From contig CBFIDK010000001.1 in NCBI GenBank assembly GCA_965661345.1, forward strand, positions 310,001-374,000: DNA of 64,000 nt, written 5' to 3'. How positions within the stretch are numbered: position 1 is the stretch's first letter; the number at the start of each line of letters is the position of its first letter. The position numbers and the translations under genes were made by a program. The notes below the pieces were generated by a model. The model saw nothing but the letters and a program-made list of their open reading frames with translations. It was not told where the DNA came from and made no database searches. Source of the DNA: GCA-2862585 sp965661345 (GTDB taxonomy: Bacteria; Bacteroidota; Bacteroidia; Flavobacteriales; UBA7312). Of this stretch, positions 23,769 to 32,785 are shown one piece after another.

Positions 23769-25646
23769 TTATTGAATGGTTATCTTTTTGGTCGATTTTG
23801 AATTTAAACTATCAGTTATTGTAATGAAATAAACTCCTTTTCTAAGATGGCTTAAATCTAGCGACTTATTAATTAAGTTAGTGTTGTTTATCTGTTCAGC
23901 ATAAACTGATTTTCCTAATATATTTTTTACTTCAAGACTAATGTTTTGATTCTTTTGTAAATTCAATTGAACTTTAAATACACCATTATTAGGGTTTGGA
24001 TATATGGCAAACTTTAACTTTTCATCCCTATCGTTTATAGTTGTATTAACCCCTACAACACTTGGGTCAAAATTAAGTCTCAAGCAAGGTGCAAAGGTAG
24101 TATATAGCCATGCGCCAGGGTCTACGCCTTCTTGAATTCCATCAATATCTTGTACAAGGCTTTCGCCGTTGTTAGGATTGTTTCCAGACGTACTAATGTA
24201 GATGGTGTCATTACTATTAAAAGCAGCGTACAATGTAGGTAGAATAACTTGCCCAGCATCTAATATTACTGGAGGATCTAACACTACATTAAACCATTCT
24301 TCAGTAAGTGAGCCAAATTCTAATACTTCCGTTTCGGTTAAGAAACTTACGTCGCCAGAATTGGGGTCAACAGAATTGATAATGATTTTTCCTGTAGCAG
24401 TAGGGGTAGTTCGTTCGCTTAATCTTAAAGTTACTGCATAAGCCGTTACAGTGTTGTATATGTCAAAAACATTTCCGTATTGTCTTGTGCCATCACCATT
24501 AATTCCAAATCTTCCATAATTAACTGCGTTGTTTCCATTATCTCTAGCGTAAACGAATTCTGTAACTTGAAAACGTTCTGTAAGTGTGTCTGTAGATATA
24601 TAGTTGTTGTCATCTTTACCACGTATTGAGGCAAGGTACACTCCAGTGTCAGAAGGTGTGAATCCGTCGTTAACAAAAATGGTGTCTCTATCTCCAGACA
24701 CAATACTATATCCAAAGCTTTCGGTACTAAACCCTTCTGATTCTACAGAAGCATCTAATCTGATACTGTCAATGGTATTGTAGCCAACATTTTCTAAAAT
24801 TCCACCAAAAAAGTATGCGGTTTGAGAAATTTGATCTAAAGGCATAACTCGGTAAGATGTTCCTCCAAAGTAGCTACTCGGGACCCTGTTGTAACTTGTT
24901 AAGATATTTGATGAATAAGGTTGTGTTTTTAAAATTTTAACATCGTCAATCATCCAGTAGTAATGTGAAGCTGTTTCGGCATTATTTGCCCAATCAAAAC
25001 GAATTTGAACGCTATCATTTAATGCGGCTAATTCTGTTATTATAATCTCAACTTGTACAGTTCCTGATAAAACGTTAACGGTTCCTAAATCATTTACTTG
25101 AAAGCTGTTTAAATCAGACCAACCACTACCGTTATTGATAAATACTGTAAGCTCATGAGAGCCGAAGCAGCACCATCTGTATGCATGCTCAAAGGATAAG
25201 GTTACATTAGAGTAATTTGAAAGATCTATGTAGGGCGATGTTAGTGAGCCTTTACGGTTGGAATAAGCAGCAGTAGGTAATCCTGCGTTTGAACCGTCAG
25301 CATCAAAAATCATCCATCCATTGGCAGCGGATTCAGACTCCAATAAAAAAGGCTCGTCTCCGGCATAATCACCATTAGAGCCATCGAAATCTAATTCCCA
25401 AATTGCACCATCAGGCCCTTGTGTAGTCCAAGCCGGATCAATTGAGTTGTTATTTCCGTCAAGACCTTCTCTAAAATTTTCATACCAAATAATATCAGCG
25501 CTATCTACAACAGCATTCACTGTAGATTTAAACTGATTAAAACTTTTGGATTCTTTTGGAGTGTTTACAATGCTGTTTACTTTATGCTGAGAATATGCGG
25601 ATAAACAGAATGTTGATGTTACAAAAAACAGTAAAATTCGTTTCAT
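23769..25646 (-). CDS. T9SS type A sorting domain protein, paralogue B2
   Basis: A 625-residue secreted protein closely related to B1 along its whole length: signal peptide (1-19), IWYENFREGLDGN near 54, WELDFDGSNGDYAGDEPF, the vicinal-Cys motif HAYRWCC near 157-163, YYWMIDDVKI near 230, YFGGTSYRV, FVYARDN, GNVFDIYNTVTAYAV, ESLVQDIDGIQEGV, and a type A T9SS domain (AIYPNPNNGVFKV, NILGKSVYAE, LRKGVYFITI, KKITIQ). It has no catalytic signature. Its ATG lies only 17 nt after the terminator hairpin of the preceding gene and I found no TAnnTTTG element in that gap, so its expression may rely on read-through. Confidence 0.9.
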   Translation of the reverse strand: MKRILLFFVTSTFCLSAYSQHKVNSIVNTPKESKSFNQFKSTVNAVVDSADIIWYENFREGLDGNNNSIDPAWTTQGPDGAIWELDFDGSNGDYAGDEPFLLESESAANGWMIFDADGSNAGLPTAAYSNRKGSLTSPYIDLSNYSNVTLSFEHAYRWCCFGSHELTVFINNGSGWSDLNSFQVNDLGTVNVLSGTVQVEIIITELAALNDSVQIRFDWANNAETASHYYWMIDDVKILKTQPYSSNILTSYNRVPSSYFGGTSYRVMPLDQISQTAYFFGGILENVGYNTIDSIRLDASVESEGFSTESFGYSIVSGDRDTIFVNDGFTPSDTGVYLASIRGKDDNNYISTDTLTERFQVTEFVYARDNGNNAVNYGRFGINGDGTRQYGNVFDIYNTVTAYAVTLRLSERTTPTATGKIIINSVDPNSGDVSFLTETEVLEFGSLTEEWFNVVLDPPVILDAGQVILPTLYAAFNSNDTIYISTSGNNPNNGESLVQDIDGIQEGVDPGAWLYTTFAPCLRLNFDPSVVGVNTTINDRDEKLKFAIYPNPNNGVFKVQLNLQKNQNISLEVKNILGKSVYAEQINNTNLINKSLDLSHLRKGVYFITITDSLNSKSTKKITIQ

Positions 25647-25663
25647 AATAATTTGAGTTAATT

Positions 25664-25693
25664 AAAAAAAGCAGAGGTTAGTCTGCTTTTTTT
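25664..25693 (-). terminator. Terminator after T9SS gene A2
   Basis: GCAGA (25671-25675) and TCTGC (25682-25686) extended by seven A on the left and seven T on the right, loop GGTTAG. It is 22 nt after the A2 stop on the minus strand and has a full U-run. Confidence 0.85.
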
Positions 25694-25715
25694 AAAGTTA
25701 AGGTTAAGTGTAATA

Positions 25716-27584
25716 TTAGTGTAAAATTATCTTCTTAGTAGAGCTTACTCCATTTTCATTAGTTAATGAGATAGAATAAATTCCTTTTTCGTAATTTGAT
25801 ATATCAATTTGGGTATTACCATTGATTAGTCTGCTGTAAACCGTTTGACCTAAAACATTTTGAATTTCAATTTCTTGATTAGCTGTTGAGCTAGTAGAGA
25901 TATTAAATATTCCGTTGTTAGGGTTAGGGTATACATTAAATTTGATTGCATTTTCCTCATTTACAGATGCAGGAGGAGTTAATGTTGGATCAAAGTTTAA
26001 TCTAACCATTGCTGTTGACGTTGTGTAATACCACAAACCTGGATCACCAGAAATACCATCGATATCTTGTAAAAGAGTTTCTCCTGGCTGTGAGTTACCA
26101 GTTTGTGCAATTACTAAAGTATCAGTAGCATTAAAGCTAGCATAAATAGTTGGCAGTACCACATCACCTGCCATAAGCTGAACAGGCACATCAAACACAA
26201 AGTTCATCCAATCGTCAGTCATTGAGCCAACATTCATTTCAGCTGTTTCAGTTAAGTAGTTAACGTCTCCTGTTTCAACATCTACCATGTTAAGTACACC
26301 TTTAGCCATACATCCTGGTGATGTTGCAGGGTGAATTCTTACTTTGATACCGTAAAGCATAGCATCTTTATAGATGTCATATATATTTCCTCTTTGCTCA
26401 GTTCCATCGTTATTTACAAATGATCCCCCACTGTATCCGCCAGTAAAGTCAGCATCATCTCTAGCGTATTCATTATCAGATACGACAAACTGCACAGATT
26501 TAGTTTCTGTTTGAGTGCCATTTTCATCAGAGGCATAAATTTCAGCTTCATAAGTTCCTGTAGCTGTTGCAGTGTACACATCGTTGCAGTAGAAAGAATC
26601 TACAAGTAACGAGCCAGTATTGGCTGCGTAACTTTCAGAACTAAACCCTTCAGCAGCGATTGAAGAATACAATCTTGCACTATCTAAAATGTTAAGTCCC
26701 ATATTTTTTACATACCCAGCAAAATTATATGCTGTTGCACTTGCTTGTTCAAGTGGTACTGTTTGGTAAGTAGTTCCGCCAAAATATGCACTTGGGAAAA
26801 GTTGTAGTTGCTCGTTAAGTTTCATAGCATACTCAGGAAGAGGGTTTACTATGATATCATCGATTGCTAAACCACTAGCCCAGCTACCGTTATCGGACCA
26901 AGTGAAACGAATAACCACATTGGTATCAGCGTAATAGTCGCTTAAGTTGTAAGCGGCCGATTGCCACGCTTGAGTTTCTGGAAGAGGTCCGCTTAAATCA
27001 GAGAAGTTATCTCCACCATCAGTACTTATTTCAACGTATGCATCGCCACCACCCCAGTTTTTGTCGTGATAATATTCGAACTGAAGCCACATGCCTGTAT
27101 CACCTTCAGCGAAGTTAAGTGCAGGAAGTTCAAGCACTTCAAGAGTAAGGTCACAGTTATTATTTTCATTTGGCGCACCACCACCTGGCAAGCATGCATC
27201 GTCATTAGTCATTGCAAAAGTTGTATGGTCATCTAAATATGTCCAGTATCCACCTGCGCCAGCGTCAGTGCTGTTTCCTGTATAAAAGCCTTGAACTTGA
27301 ATTGTACTCCCGTCATAAGGAACGTAATAGTTCTCTTCTAAACTAGAGGTGTTCATATCAGATGGTAAGCTCGGAACAGATACATCTTCAAAATTTTCAC
27401 AATAAAAATAATCAGGGTTACATTCAATAGATGATCTTAGTTCTACTGTGCTAGAAAAAGTTTTCGGAATAGTAGAATCAATAATTTTTTTTGGAGCTAT
27501 CTTTAATTCTTGTGAGTTAATGCCTTGAGCAAAAACGCTTCCAACAACTAAAAATGAGCATAAAACTGAATAAAATGTTTTCAT
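25716..27584 (-). CDS. T9SS type A sorting domain protein, paralogue A2
   Basis: A 622-residue secreted protein whose N-terminal half matches A1: signal peptide (1-19), CNPDYFYCENFEDVSVPSLPS near 54-74, DDACLPGG...NNCDLTLEVLELP, HDKNWGGGDAYVEI, and SWASGLAIDDIIVNP near 245. Its second half resembles B1 and B2 (YFGGTTYQTVP, NEYARDDADFTGG, GNIYDIYKDAMLYGI, ETLLQDIDGISGD), followed by a type A T9SS domain (NVYPNPNNGIFNI, QNVLGQTVYS, YEKGIYSISL, KKIILH). So it is a mosaic of A-type and B-type modules. It is probably the first gene of the cluster; a -7-like TAAATTCG lies 31 nt upstream (27616-27623, minus strand). Confidence 0.9.
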   Translation of the reverse strand: MKTFYSVLCSFLVVGSVFAQGINSQELKIAPKKIIDSTIPKTFSSTVELRSSIECNPDYFYCENFEDVSVPSLPSDMNTSSLEENYYVPYDGSTIQVQGFYTGNSTDAGAGGYWTYLDDHTTFAMTNDDACLPGGGAPNENNNCDLTLEVLELPALNFAEGDTGMWLQFEYYHDKNWGGGDAYVEISTDGGDNFSDLSGPLPETQAWQSAAYNLSDYYADTNVVIRFTWSDNGSWASGLAIDDIIVNPLPEYAMKLNEQLQLFPSAYFGGTTYQTVPLEQASATAYNFAGYVKNMGLNILDSARLYSSIAAEGFSSESYAANTGSLLVDSFYCNDVYTATATGTYEAEIYASDENGTQTETKSVQFVVSDNEYARDDADFTGGYSGGSFVNNDGTEQRGNIYDIYKDAMLYGIKVRIHPATSPGCMAKGVLNMVDVETGDVNYLTETAEMNVGSMTDDWMNFVFDVPVQLMAGDVVLPTIYASFNATDTLVIAQTGNSQPGETLLQDIDGISGDPGLWYYTTSTAMVRLNFDPTLTPPASVNEENAIKFNVYPNPNNGIFNISTSSTANQEIEIQNVLGQTVYSRLINGNTQIDISNYEKGIYSISLTNENGVSSTKKIILH

Positions 27585-27615
27585 TGGTACTTGTTAATTT
27601 TCGGTTAAGTTGTAG

Positions 27616-27623
27616 CGAATTTA
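27616..27623 (-). promoter_or_regulatory. -7-like element of T9SS gene A2
   Basis: TAAATTCG on the minus strand, one mismatch from TAnnTTTG, 31 nt upstream of the ATG at 27584. Confidence 0.35.
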
Positions 27624-27683
27624 CAGCCTTTTTAGAAATAATCCTAAAATATTTAACAAGTATTTTTTAATGATTTATGTTGA

Positions 27684-30566
27684 CTAAACGTAATTTTCTA
27701 TTGAAACACAAGAACATATGAGATTTCGGTCGCCGTATGCATCATCAACTCTTCTTACAGTTGGCCAAAATTTATTTTTTGATACATATTCAGCAGGAAA
27801 AGCTGCTTCTTGTCTACTGTAAGGTTTTGTCCAATTGTCAGAAGCTATCATATTAATAGTATGAGGTGCATTTTTTAACAGATTGTTTGTTTCATCAAAA
27901 TCACCATTTGCGATGGCATTAATTTCATTACGAATAGAGGTCATTGCCAAAATAAAACGGTCTAATTCTTCTTGACTTTCACTTTCTGTAGGTTCTATCA
28001 TTAGTGTTCCCGCTACTGGAAAAGATACCGTTGGCGCATGAAAGCCGTAGTCCATTAATCGTTTGGCGATGTCGGTAACTTCAATACCTATTTCTTTAAA
28101 CGGTCTGCAATCCAAAATCATTTCATGAGCAACTCTTCCTTTTTCGTTGGTGTAAAGAATAGTATAATGCTCTTTTAGTTGTTCCTTAATGTAATTAGCG
28201 TTAAGAATAGCTACTTCAGTTGATTTTGTTAATCCTTCTTCACCAAGCATTTTGATGTAAGCATATGAAATACATAATACCAATGAAGAGCCCCAAGGTG
28301 CAGCAGAAATAGACGATATAGCCTTTTCTCCACCAGTTTGAATTATTGGGTTGCTTGGTAAAAATGGCTTGAGGTGTTCAACTACTCCAATTGGTCCCAT
28401 GCCAGGCCCACCTCCTCCGTGAGGAATGGCAAACGTTTTGTGTAGGTTTAAGTGACACACATCTGCTCCAATTTTTGCTGGATTGGTTAATCCAACCTGC
28501 GCATTCATATTAGCGCCATCCATATACACTTGACCGCCATGGCGATGTATGATGTCTGTTACTTTCATTACATTTTCTTCAAAAACACCATGTGTCGAAG
28601 GATATGTAATCATTAGTGCGGCTAAAGTATCACTGTATGTTTCTGCTTTTTCTTTCAAATCGTCAAGGTCAATGTTGCCCATTTCATCGCATTTAGTAAC
28701 TACAACCTTCATGCCCGCCATTGTAGCTGAAGCTGGATTAGTTCCATGAGCAGATGAGGGAATTAAACATATATTTCTGTGCGATTCATTTCGATTTTCG
28801 TGATATGCTCGTATGACCATAAGACCAGCGTATTCTCCTTGAGCACCTGAATTGGGCTGCAATGACATGCCTGCAAAACCAGTAATTTCACACAACGATT
28901 CTTCGAGTTCATGGAACATTATGTGATATCCTCGTGCCTGGTTTACAGGCGCAAAGGGATGAATATTGCTAAACTCTACCCAACTTAACGGAAAGAGTTC
29001 AGATGCTGCATTAAGCTTCATGGTGCATGACCCTAAGGGTATCATTGAATGATTGAGCGCTAAGTCTTTGTTTTCTAATCGCTTTATGTAACGCATCATT
29101 TCCGTTTCACTGTGAAAGGAATTGAAAACTTCATGCTGTAGAAAGTCGCTTTCTCTGTAAAGTTCAGTAGGAATATAAGCATTAGCATCTGTATAATTCC
29201 CATTCAGAACTTTATTGATAAGTTCAGTTGGGTCTGGATGGTTGCAGCTTTTTGCAAAAACACTTAGTATGTCATTTATGTTTTGCAGATTATCCTTTTC
29301 GTCAATAGAAATAGAAAGGTGCTTATCGTCGATATAGTTAAAATTCATCTTGGCATCTTCGGCAAATACCTTTAGGGTTTCGACAGATACGTTTTGAACG
29401 TCAACAAGTAAGGTATCAAAATAGTTCTTATTGAGCTGCTTGTAACCTAATTCGGTCAGCCCATCAGATAGAATACAGCTTAAATGGTGAATTTTTCTTG
29501 CGATATTTTTTAGTCGGTTGGGACCGTGATATACGCCATACATTCCAGCCATTACAGACAGTAAAACTTGTGCGGTACAAATATTCGATGTTGCACGTTC
29601 TCTCTTAATGTGTTGCTCACGCGTTTGAAGCGCCATTCTTAAGGCTCTGTTTCCTTCAGCATCTACTGTTACTCCAATAATTCTTCCTGGAATATTTCTT
29701 TTATACTTTTCCTTTGTGGCGAAATAGGCAGCATGAGGGCCTCCGTAACCCATAGGAATTCCAAAACGCTGAGTGGTTCCAACCACTACATCTGCATCCC
29801 ACTCACCTGGAGGGGTTAGTAGGGTTAAGCTTAACAAGTCAGCTGCAACAGCTACACCAACGTCATTATTTTTTGCATCCTTGGCAAGTACTTTATAGTT
29901 TTCTATGTTTCCATGTTTGCAAGGGTATTGAACAATCATACCAAAAACATCTTCTCTGGAGAAATCAAATTCACTGTGGTCAGAAATAACCAATTCGATG
30001 CCTATTGGATTTGAACGAGTTTTAAGAACGTCAATGGTTTGAGGTAAACAATCTTTGGAAACTAAAAATACATTTGCATTGGACTTTTTCTTTTCTTTAG
30101 ATCGCGAATTAAAAAGCATCAACATGGCCTCAGCAGCAGCAGTTCCTTCGTCTAAAAGCGAAGCGTTAGCAATTTCCATGGCTGTTAAGTCTGAAACCAT
30201 AGTTTGGTAATTTAATAATGCTTCTAGTCTTCCTTGTGCAATTTCAGCTTGATAAGGAGTGTAGGCAGTGTACCAACCTGGATTTTCTAATATATTTCTT
30301 TGAATGACTCCTGGTAATATAGTGTTGTAATACCCCAAGCCAATGTATGAACGGTAATTTTTATTTTTTCGACCAAGAGATTTCATGTGATCTAAAAGCT
30401 CAGATTCCGACATAGCGTCAGGTAAATCCATCTTTTCATTCAATCGAATTGAGCTGGGGATAGTTTGGTCAATAAGTTCATCAATAGTCGTTAGGCCTAT
30501 CGAGTTTAACATTGATTCCTGGTCGCTTGAATTAGGACCTATATGTCGTTCAGAAAATTGATTCAT
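27684..30566 (-). CDS. gcvP: Glycine dehydrogenase (aminomethyl-transferring), P-protein
   Basis: PLP-dependent decarboxylase of the glycine cleavage system, transferring the aminomethyl group to the H-protein lipoyl arm. At 960 residues it is the fused full-length form (both halves in one chain). The PLP-lysine region LNLHKTFAIPHGGGGPGMG and the upstream DGANMNAQVGL are in the C-terminal half; the N-terminal half has GLGYYNTILPGVI and YTPYQAEIAQGRLEA. The frame is open to 30605, but the ATG at 30566 gives the usual MNQFSERHIGP start and lies downstream of the -7 element. gcvT and gcvH are not in this window. No glycine riboswitch is visible in the short leader. Confidence 0.97.
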   Translation of the reverse strand: MNQFSERHIGPNSSDQESMLNSIGLTTIDELIDQTIPSSIRLNEKMDLPDAMSESELLDHMKSLGRKNKNYRSYIGLGYYNTILPGVIQRNILENPGWYTAYTPYQAEIAQGRLEALLNYQTMVSDLTAMEIANASLLDEGTAAAEAMLMLFNSRSKEKKKSNANVFLVSKDCLPQTIDVLKTRSNPIGIELVISDHSEFDFSREDVFGMIVQYPCKHGNIENYKVLAKDAKNNDVGVAVAADLLSLTLLTPPGEWDADVVVGTTQRFGIPMGYGGPHAAYFATKEKYKRNIPGRIIGVTVDAEGNRALRMALQTREQHIKRERATSNICTAQVLLSVMAGMYGVYHGPNRLKNIARKIHHLSCILSDGLTELGYKQLNKNYFDTLLVDVQNVSVETLKVFAEDAKMNFNYIDDKHLSISIDEKDNLQNINDILSVFAKSCNHPDPTELINKVLNGNYTDANAYIPTELYRESDFLQHEVFNSFHSETEMMRYIKRLENKDLALNHSMIPLGSCTMKLNAASELFPLSWVEFSNIHPFAPVNQARGYHIMFHELEESLCEITGFAGMSLQPNSGAQGEYAGLMVIRAYHENRNESHRNICLIPSSAHGTNPASATMAGMKVVVTKCDEMGNIDLDDLKEKAETYSDTLAALMITYPSTHGVFEENVMKVTDIIHRHGGQVYMDGANMNAQVGLTNPAKIGADVCHLNLHKTFAIPHGGGGPGMGPIGVVEHLKPFLPSNPIIQTGGEKAISSISAAPWGSSLVLCISYAYIKMLGEEGLTKSTEVAILNANYIKEQLKEHYTILYTNEKGRVAHEMILDCRPFKEIGIEVTDIAKRLMDYGFHAPTVSFPVAGTLMIEPTESESQEELDRFILAMTSIRNEINAIANGDFDETNNLLKNAPHTINMIASDNWTKPYSRQEAAFPAEYVSKNKFWPTVRRVDDAYGDRNLICSCVSIENYV

Positions 30567-30586
30567 CGAAAAAATATTAGCAGGTA

Positions 30587-30594
30587 CAAAAATA
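30587..30594 (-). promoter_or_regulatory. -7 element of gcvP promoter
   Basis: TATTTTTG on the minus strand, exact consensus, 20 nt before the ATG at 30566. It lies inside the longer alternative reading frame and so argues for the shorter GcvP start. Confidence 0.6.
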
Positions 30595-30628
30595 TAAAAT
30601 GACAATGTATATTAACACTACAATTTTA

Positions 30629-30636
30629 TATTTTTG
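30629..30636 (+). promoter_or_regulatory. -7 element of the UbiA-like gene, leaderless arrangement
   Basis: TATTTTTG, exact consensus, 4 nt (ATAA) before the ATG at 30641. Confidence 0.65.
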
Positions 30637-30640
30637 ATAA

Positions 30641-31507
30641 ATGTCCCTGCCAACAAAATTGAGCTCCTTTTTTCTGATTAGCAACCTTTTTATTTCAGTC
30701 TGTGTAGTTGCACTTTGTCAGAGTTCGGCTCTGCTTTTAAATGTTGATGCCAGTCACTTATTGCCATTTGTGTTTTTTTCAACATTATTTAGTTATAATT
30801 TCCAACGCTATGTGAGGTTTAAATCTTCAAAAAATGGATTTAGCCAATTGGAATGGATAAGAAATCGAGAATGGTCATTGAAAGGCCTTACATTGATCTC
30901 TTTAGTGTTGTCAATTTATTATTCATTATCATTATCTGTCAATTCATTTTACATTTTGATTCCGGCAATTGCGATAACACTTTTGTACCCCTTTAGCATT
31001 CGTTTTTCTGACTACTCAATTCGTTTGAGGGAAACGCCTAGACTGAAAATTTTCTTAATCGTCATTGTGTGGACTATTGTCAGCGTAGGTTTGGTAGTAG
31101 TAGAGTGTGCTGTTCCTTTTTCTGACGAAGTATGTCTTTTGATTGCAAGTAGATTCTTTTTTGTCTTTTCAATCACTATTCCTTTTGATATTCGAGATTT
31201 AAAATACGATAAACATTATATGAAAACTATACCTCAGATGTTTGGGGTTAAAACGTCAAAACAAATTGCTCTATGGTCTTTAGCATTGTATGAGTTGATG
31301 TCAATACTTCATTTTTTTGTGGCTGGTTTTTCATTTTCGCTACTGATAGGATTGCTTTTCACGTCCTTGTATGTTGGATTTTTGATTTATAAAACTAATG
31401 AGGAAAGAAGCGATACTTTCTACACATTTTGGTTAGAAGGAAGTAGTTTAATAATGTATTTGCTACTTTTTATTATCCCACTAGCTTTTGGTATCTTCGC
31501 ACCCTAA
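30641..31507 (+). CDS. UbiA-like integral membrane protein
   Basis: A 288-residue protein with about eight hydrophobic segments, consistent with the UbiA prenyltransferase fold. The second Asp-rich motif is kept (IPFDIRDLKYDK, about residues 184-195), which in true UbiA enzymes binds magnesium and the prenyl diphosphate. The first motif, normally NDxxDxxxD in the cytoplasmic loop after TM2, is replaced by SYNFQRYVRF (about 50-59), so catalysis by the standard mechanism is doubtful. It could be a divergent prenyltransferase or a structural relative with another role. kynU starts 9 nt after its stop, but kynU also has its own promoter-like element inside this gene. Confidence 0.7.
   Translation: MSLPTKLSSFFLISNLFISVCVVALCQSSALLLNVDASHLLPFVFFSTLFSYNFQRYVRFKSSKNGFSQLEWIRNREWSLKGLTLISLVLSIYYSLSLSVNSFYILIPAIAITLLYPFSIRFSDYSIRLRETPRLKIFLIVIVWTIVSVGLVVVECAVPFSDEVCLLIASRFFFVFSITIPFDIRDLKYDKHYMKTIPQMFGVKTSKQIALWSLALYELMSILHFFVAGFSFSLLIGLLFTSLYVGFLIYKTNEERSDTFYTFWLEGSSLIMYLLLFIIPLAFGIFAP
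31492..31499 (+). promoter_or_regulatory. -7-like element of kynU
   Basis: TATCTTCG at the very end of the UbiA-like gene, one mismatch from TAnnTTTG, 17 nt before the kynU ATG. It may give kynU-kmo independent transcription. Confidence 0.4.
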
Positions 31508-31516
31508 TTTTATGTT

Positions 31517-32785
31517 ATGCAAAACTCATTAGAATTTGCTTTACAATCAGACAAGTCAGACGAATTATCTGCTTATAGACAGAAGTTTTTTATCCCTGAG
31601 GTAAACGGCAAAGAAGCACTTTATTTTACAGGCAATTCATTGGGCTTACAGCCAAAAAGTGTCAAAACTCATTTGTTGCAAGAACTTGATGATTGGGCTA
31701 AATATGGTGTTGAAGGACATTTTGAAGCCAAAAATCCTTGGGTGTCTTACCACAAAATTTTAAGTGAGCCATTTGCTAAACTAGTTGGTGCGCATCCCGG
31801 TGAAGTAGTAGCTATGAACGGCTTGAGCGTAAATCTACATTTAATGCTGGTTTCCTTTTATCAACCTAAGGGAAAACGCACAAAGATTATTTGTGAAGCG
31901 AAGGCTTTTCCATCAGATCAATATGTGTTGGAAAGTCAAGTCAAATTTCATGGTTTAAATCCAGAAGATACTATTGTAGAAGTAAGTCCACGTGAGGGAG
32001 AACACTGTATTAGAGAGGAAGATATTATATCGTGTATTCAAGAGGTTGGCGATGAACTTGCATTAGTGTTTTGGGGAGGAGTGAACTATTATACTGGCCA
32101 AGTATTTGATATGTCAAACATAACTAAAGAAGCCAAGTCTGTTGGTGCATTTGTTGGTTTTGATTTGGCGCATGGCGTTGGAAATATTGCACTTAATTTA
32201 CACGACTGGCAAGTAGATTTTGCTTGTTGGTGCTCGTATAAATATTTGAACTCTGGACCTGGAAGTGTTTCAGGAGTATTTGTTCATGATATTCATAAAA
32301 ACAGTCCCGAATTACCACGATTTTCAGGATGGTGGGGTCACGATGAAGAACGTCGTTTTTTGATGGAAAAAGAGTTTGTCCCGATGTTAGGCGCAGAAGG
32401 TTGGCAGCTTTCGAATGCTCCAGTTTTTTCGATGGCAGCATGTAAAGCCAGCATGGATATTTTTGATGAGGTTGGAATGCCCAAGCTTGTTGAAAAAAGC
32501 AGAAAGCTCACTAATTACATGGAATTTATTTTCAACGGTATTTCTTCTCGATATGATAATTGTAACTTTGAAATTATTACCCCAAAAGAGGAACGAAATA
32601 GGGGGTGTCAACTGTCAATTTTGATGCACGGACAAGGAAAAGATATGTTTGATTTTATAAGTAGTGAAGGGGTCATTGCCGATTGGCGTGAACCTAATGT
32701 TATACGCCTTGCGCCTGTTCCACTATACAACAGTTTTGAAGATATTTTCAAATTAGGACAAATCATAGAAAAAGCATTATCATGA
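31517..32785 (+). CDS. kynU: Kynureninase
   Basis: PLP-dependent hydrolase that cleaves kynurenine or 3-hydroxykynurenine to (3-hydroxy)anthranilate and alanine. At 422 residues it is normal length. Recognisable features: FTGNSLGLQPKSV (residues 22-34 region), YHKILSEPFAKLVGA, the PLP-binding GFDLAHGVGN segment, and the lysine in WCSYKYLNSGPGS (about 238-250) that forms the Schiff base, then FSGWWGHD. It overlaps kmo by 4 nt (ATGA), so the two are translated together. Together they make 3-hydroxyanthranilate from kynurenine; tryptophan dioxygenase, formamidase and 3-hydroxyanthranilate dioxygenase are not in the window. Confidence 0.96.
   Translation: MQNSLEFALQSDKSDELSAYRQKFFIPEVNGKEALYFTGNSLGLQPKSVKTHLLQELDDWAKYGVEGHFEAKNPWVSYHKILSEPFAKLVGAHPGEVVAMNGLSVNLHLMLVSFYQPKGKRTKIICEAKAFPSDQYVLESQVKFHGLNPEDTIVEVSPREGEHCIREEDIISCIQEVGDELALVFWGGVNYYTGQVFDMSNITKEAKSVGAFVGFDLAHGVGNIALNLHDWQVDFACWCSYKYLNSGPGSVSGVFVHDIHKNSPELPRFSGWWGHDEERRFLMEKEFVPMLGAEGWQLSNAPVFSMAACKASMDIFDEVGMPKLVEKSRKLTNYMEFIFNGISSRYDNCNFEIITPKEERNRGCQLSILMHGQGKDMFDFISSEGVIADWREPNVIRLAPVPLYNSFEDIFKLGQIIEKALS

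Noticed and set aside
27585..27683. Possible terminator after gcvP
   Set aside because: The A/T-rich stretch (AAATATTT...TATTTTTT) forms only a weak stem with no GC pairs; not listed as a terminator.
30567..30605. 13-residue N-terminal extension of GcvP
   Set aside because: The extended frame includes the -7 element and would start upstream of the likely transcription start; the family N-terminus begins at the Met encoded at 30566.
30567..30640. Glycine riboswitch upstream of gcvP
   Set aside because: The spacer is only about 75 bp and includes both divergent promoters; there is no room for the tandem aptamer fold.
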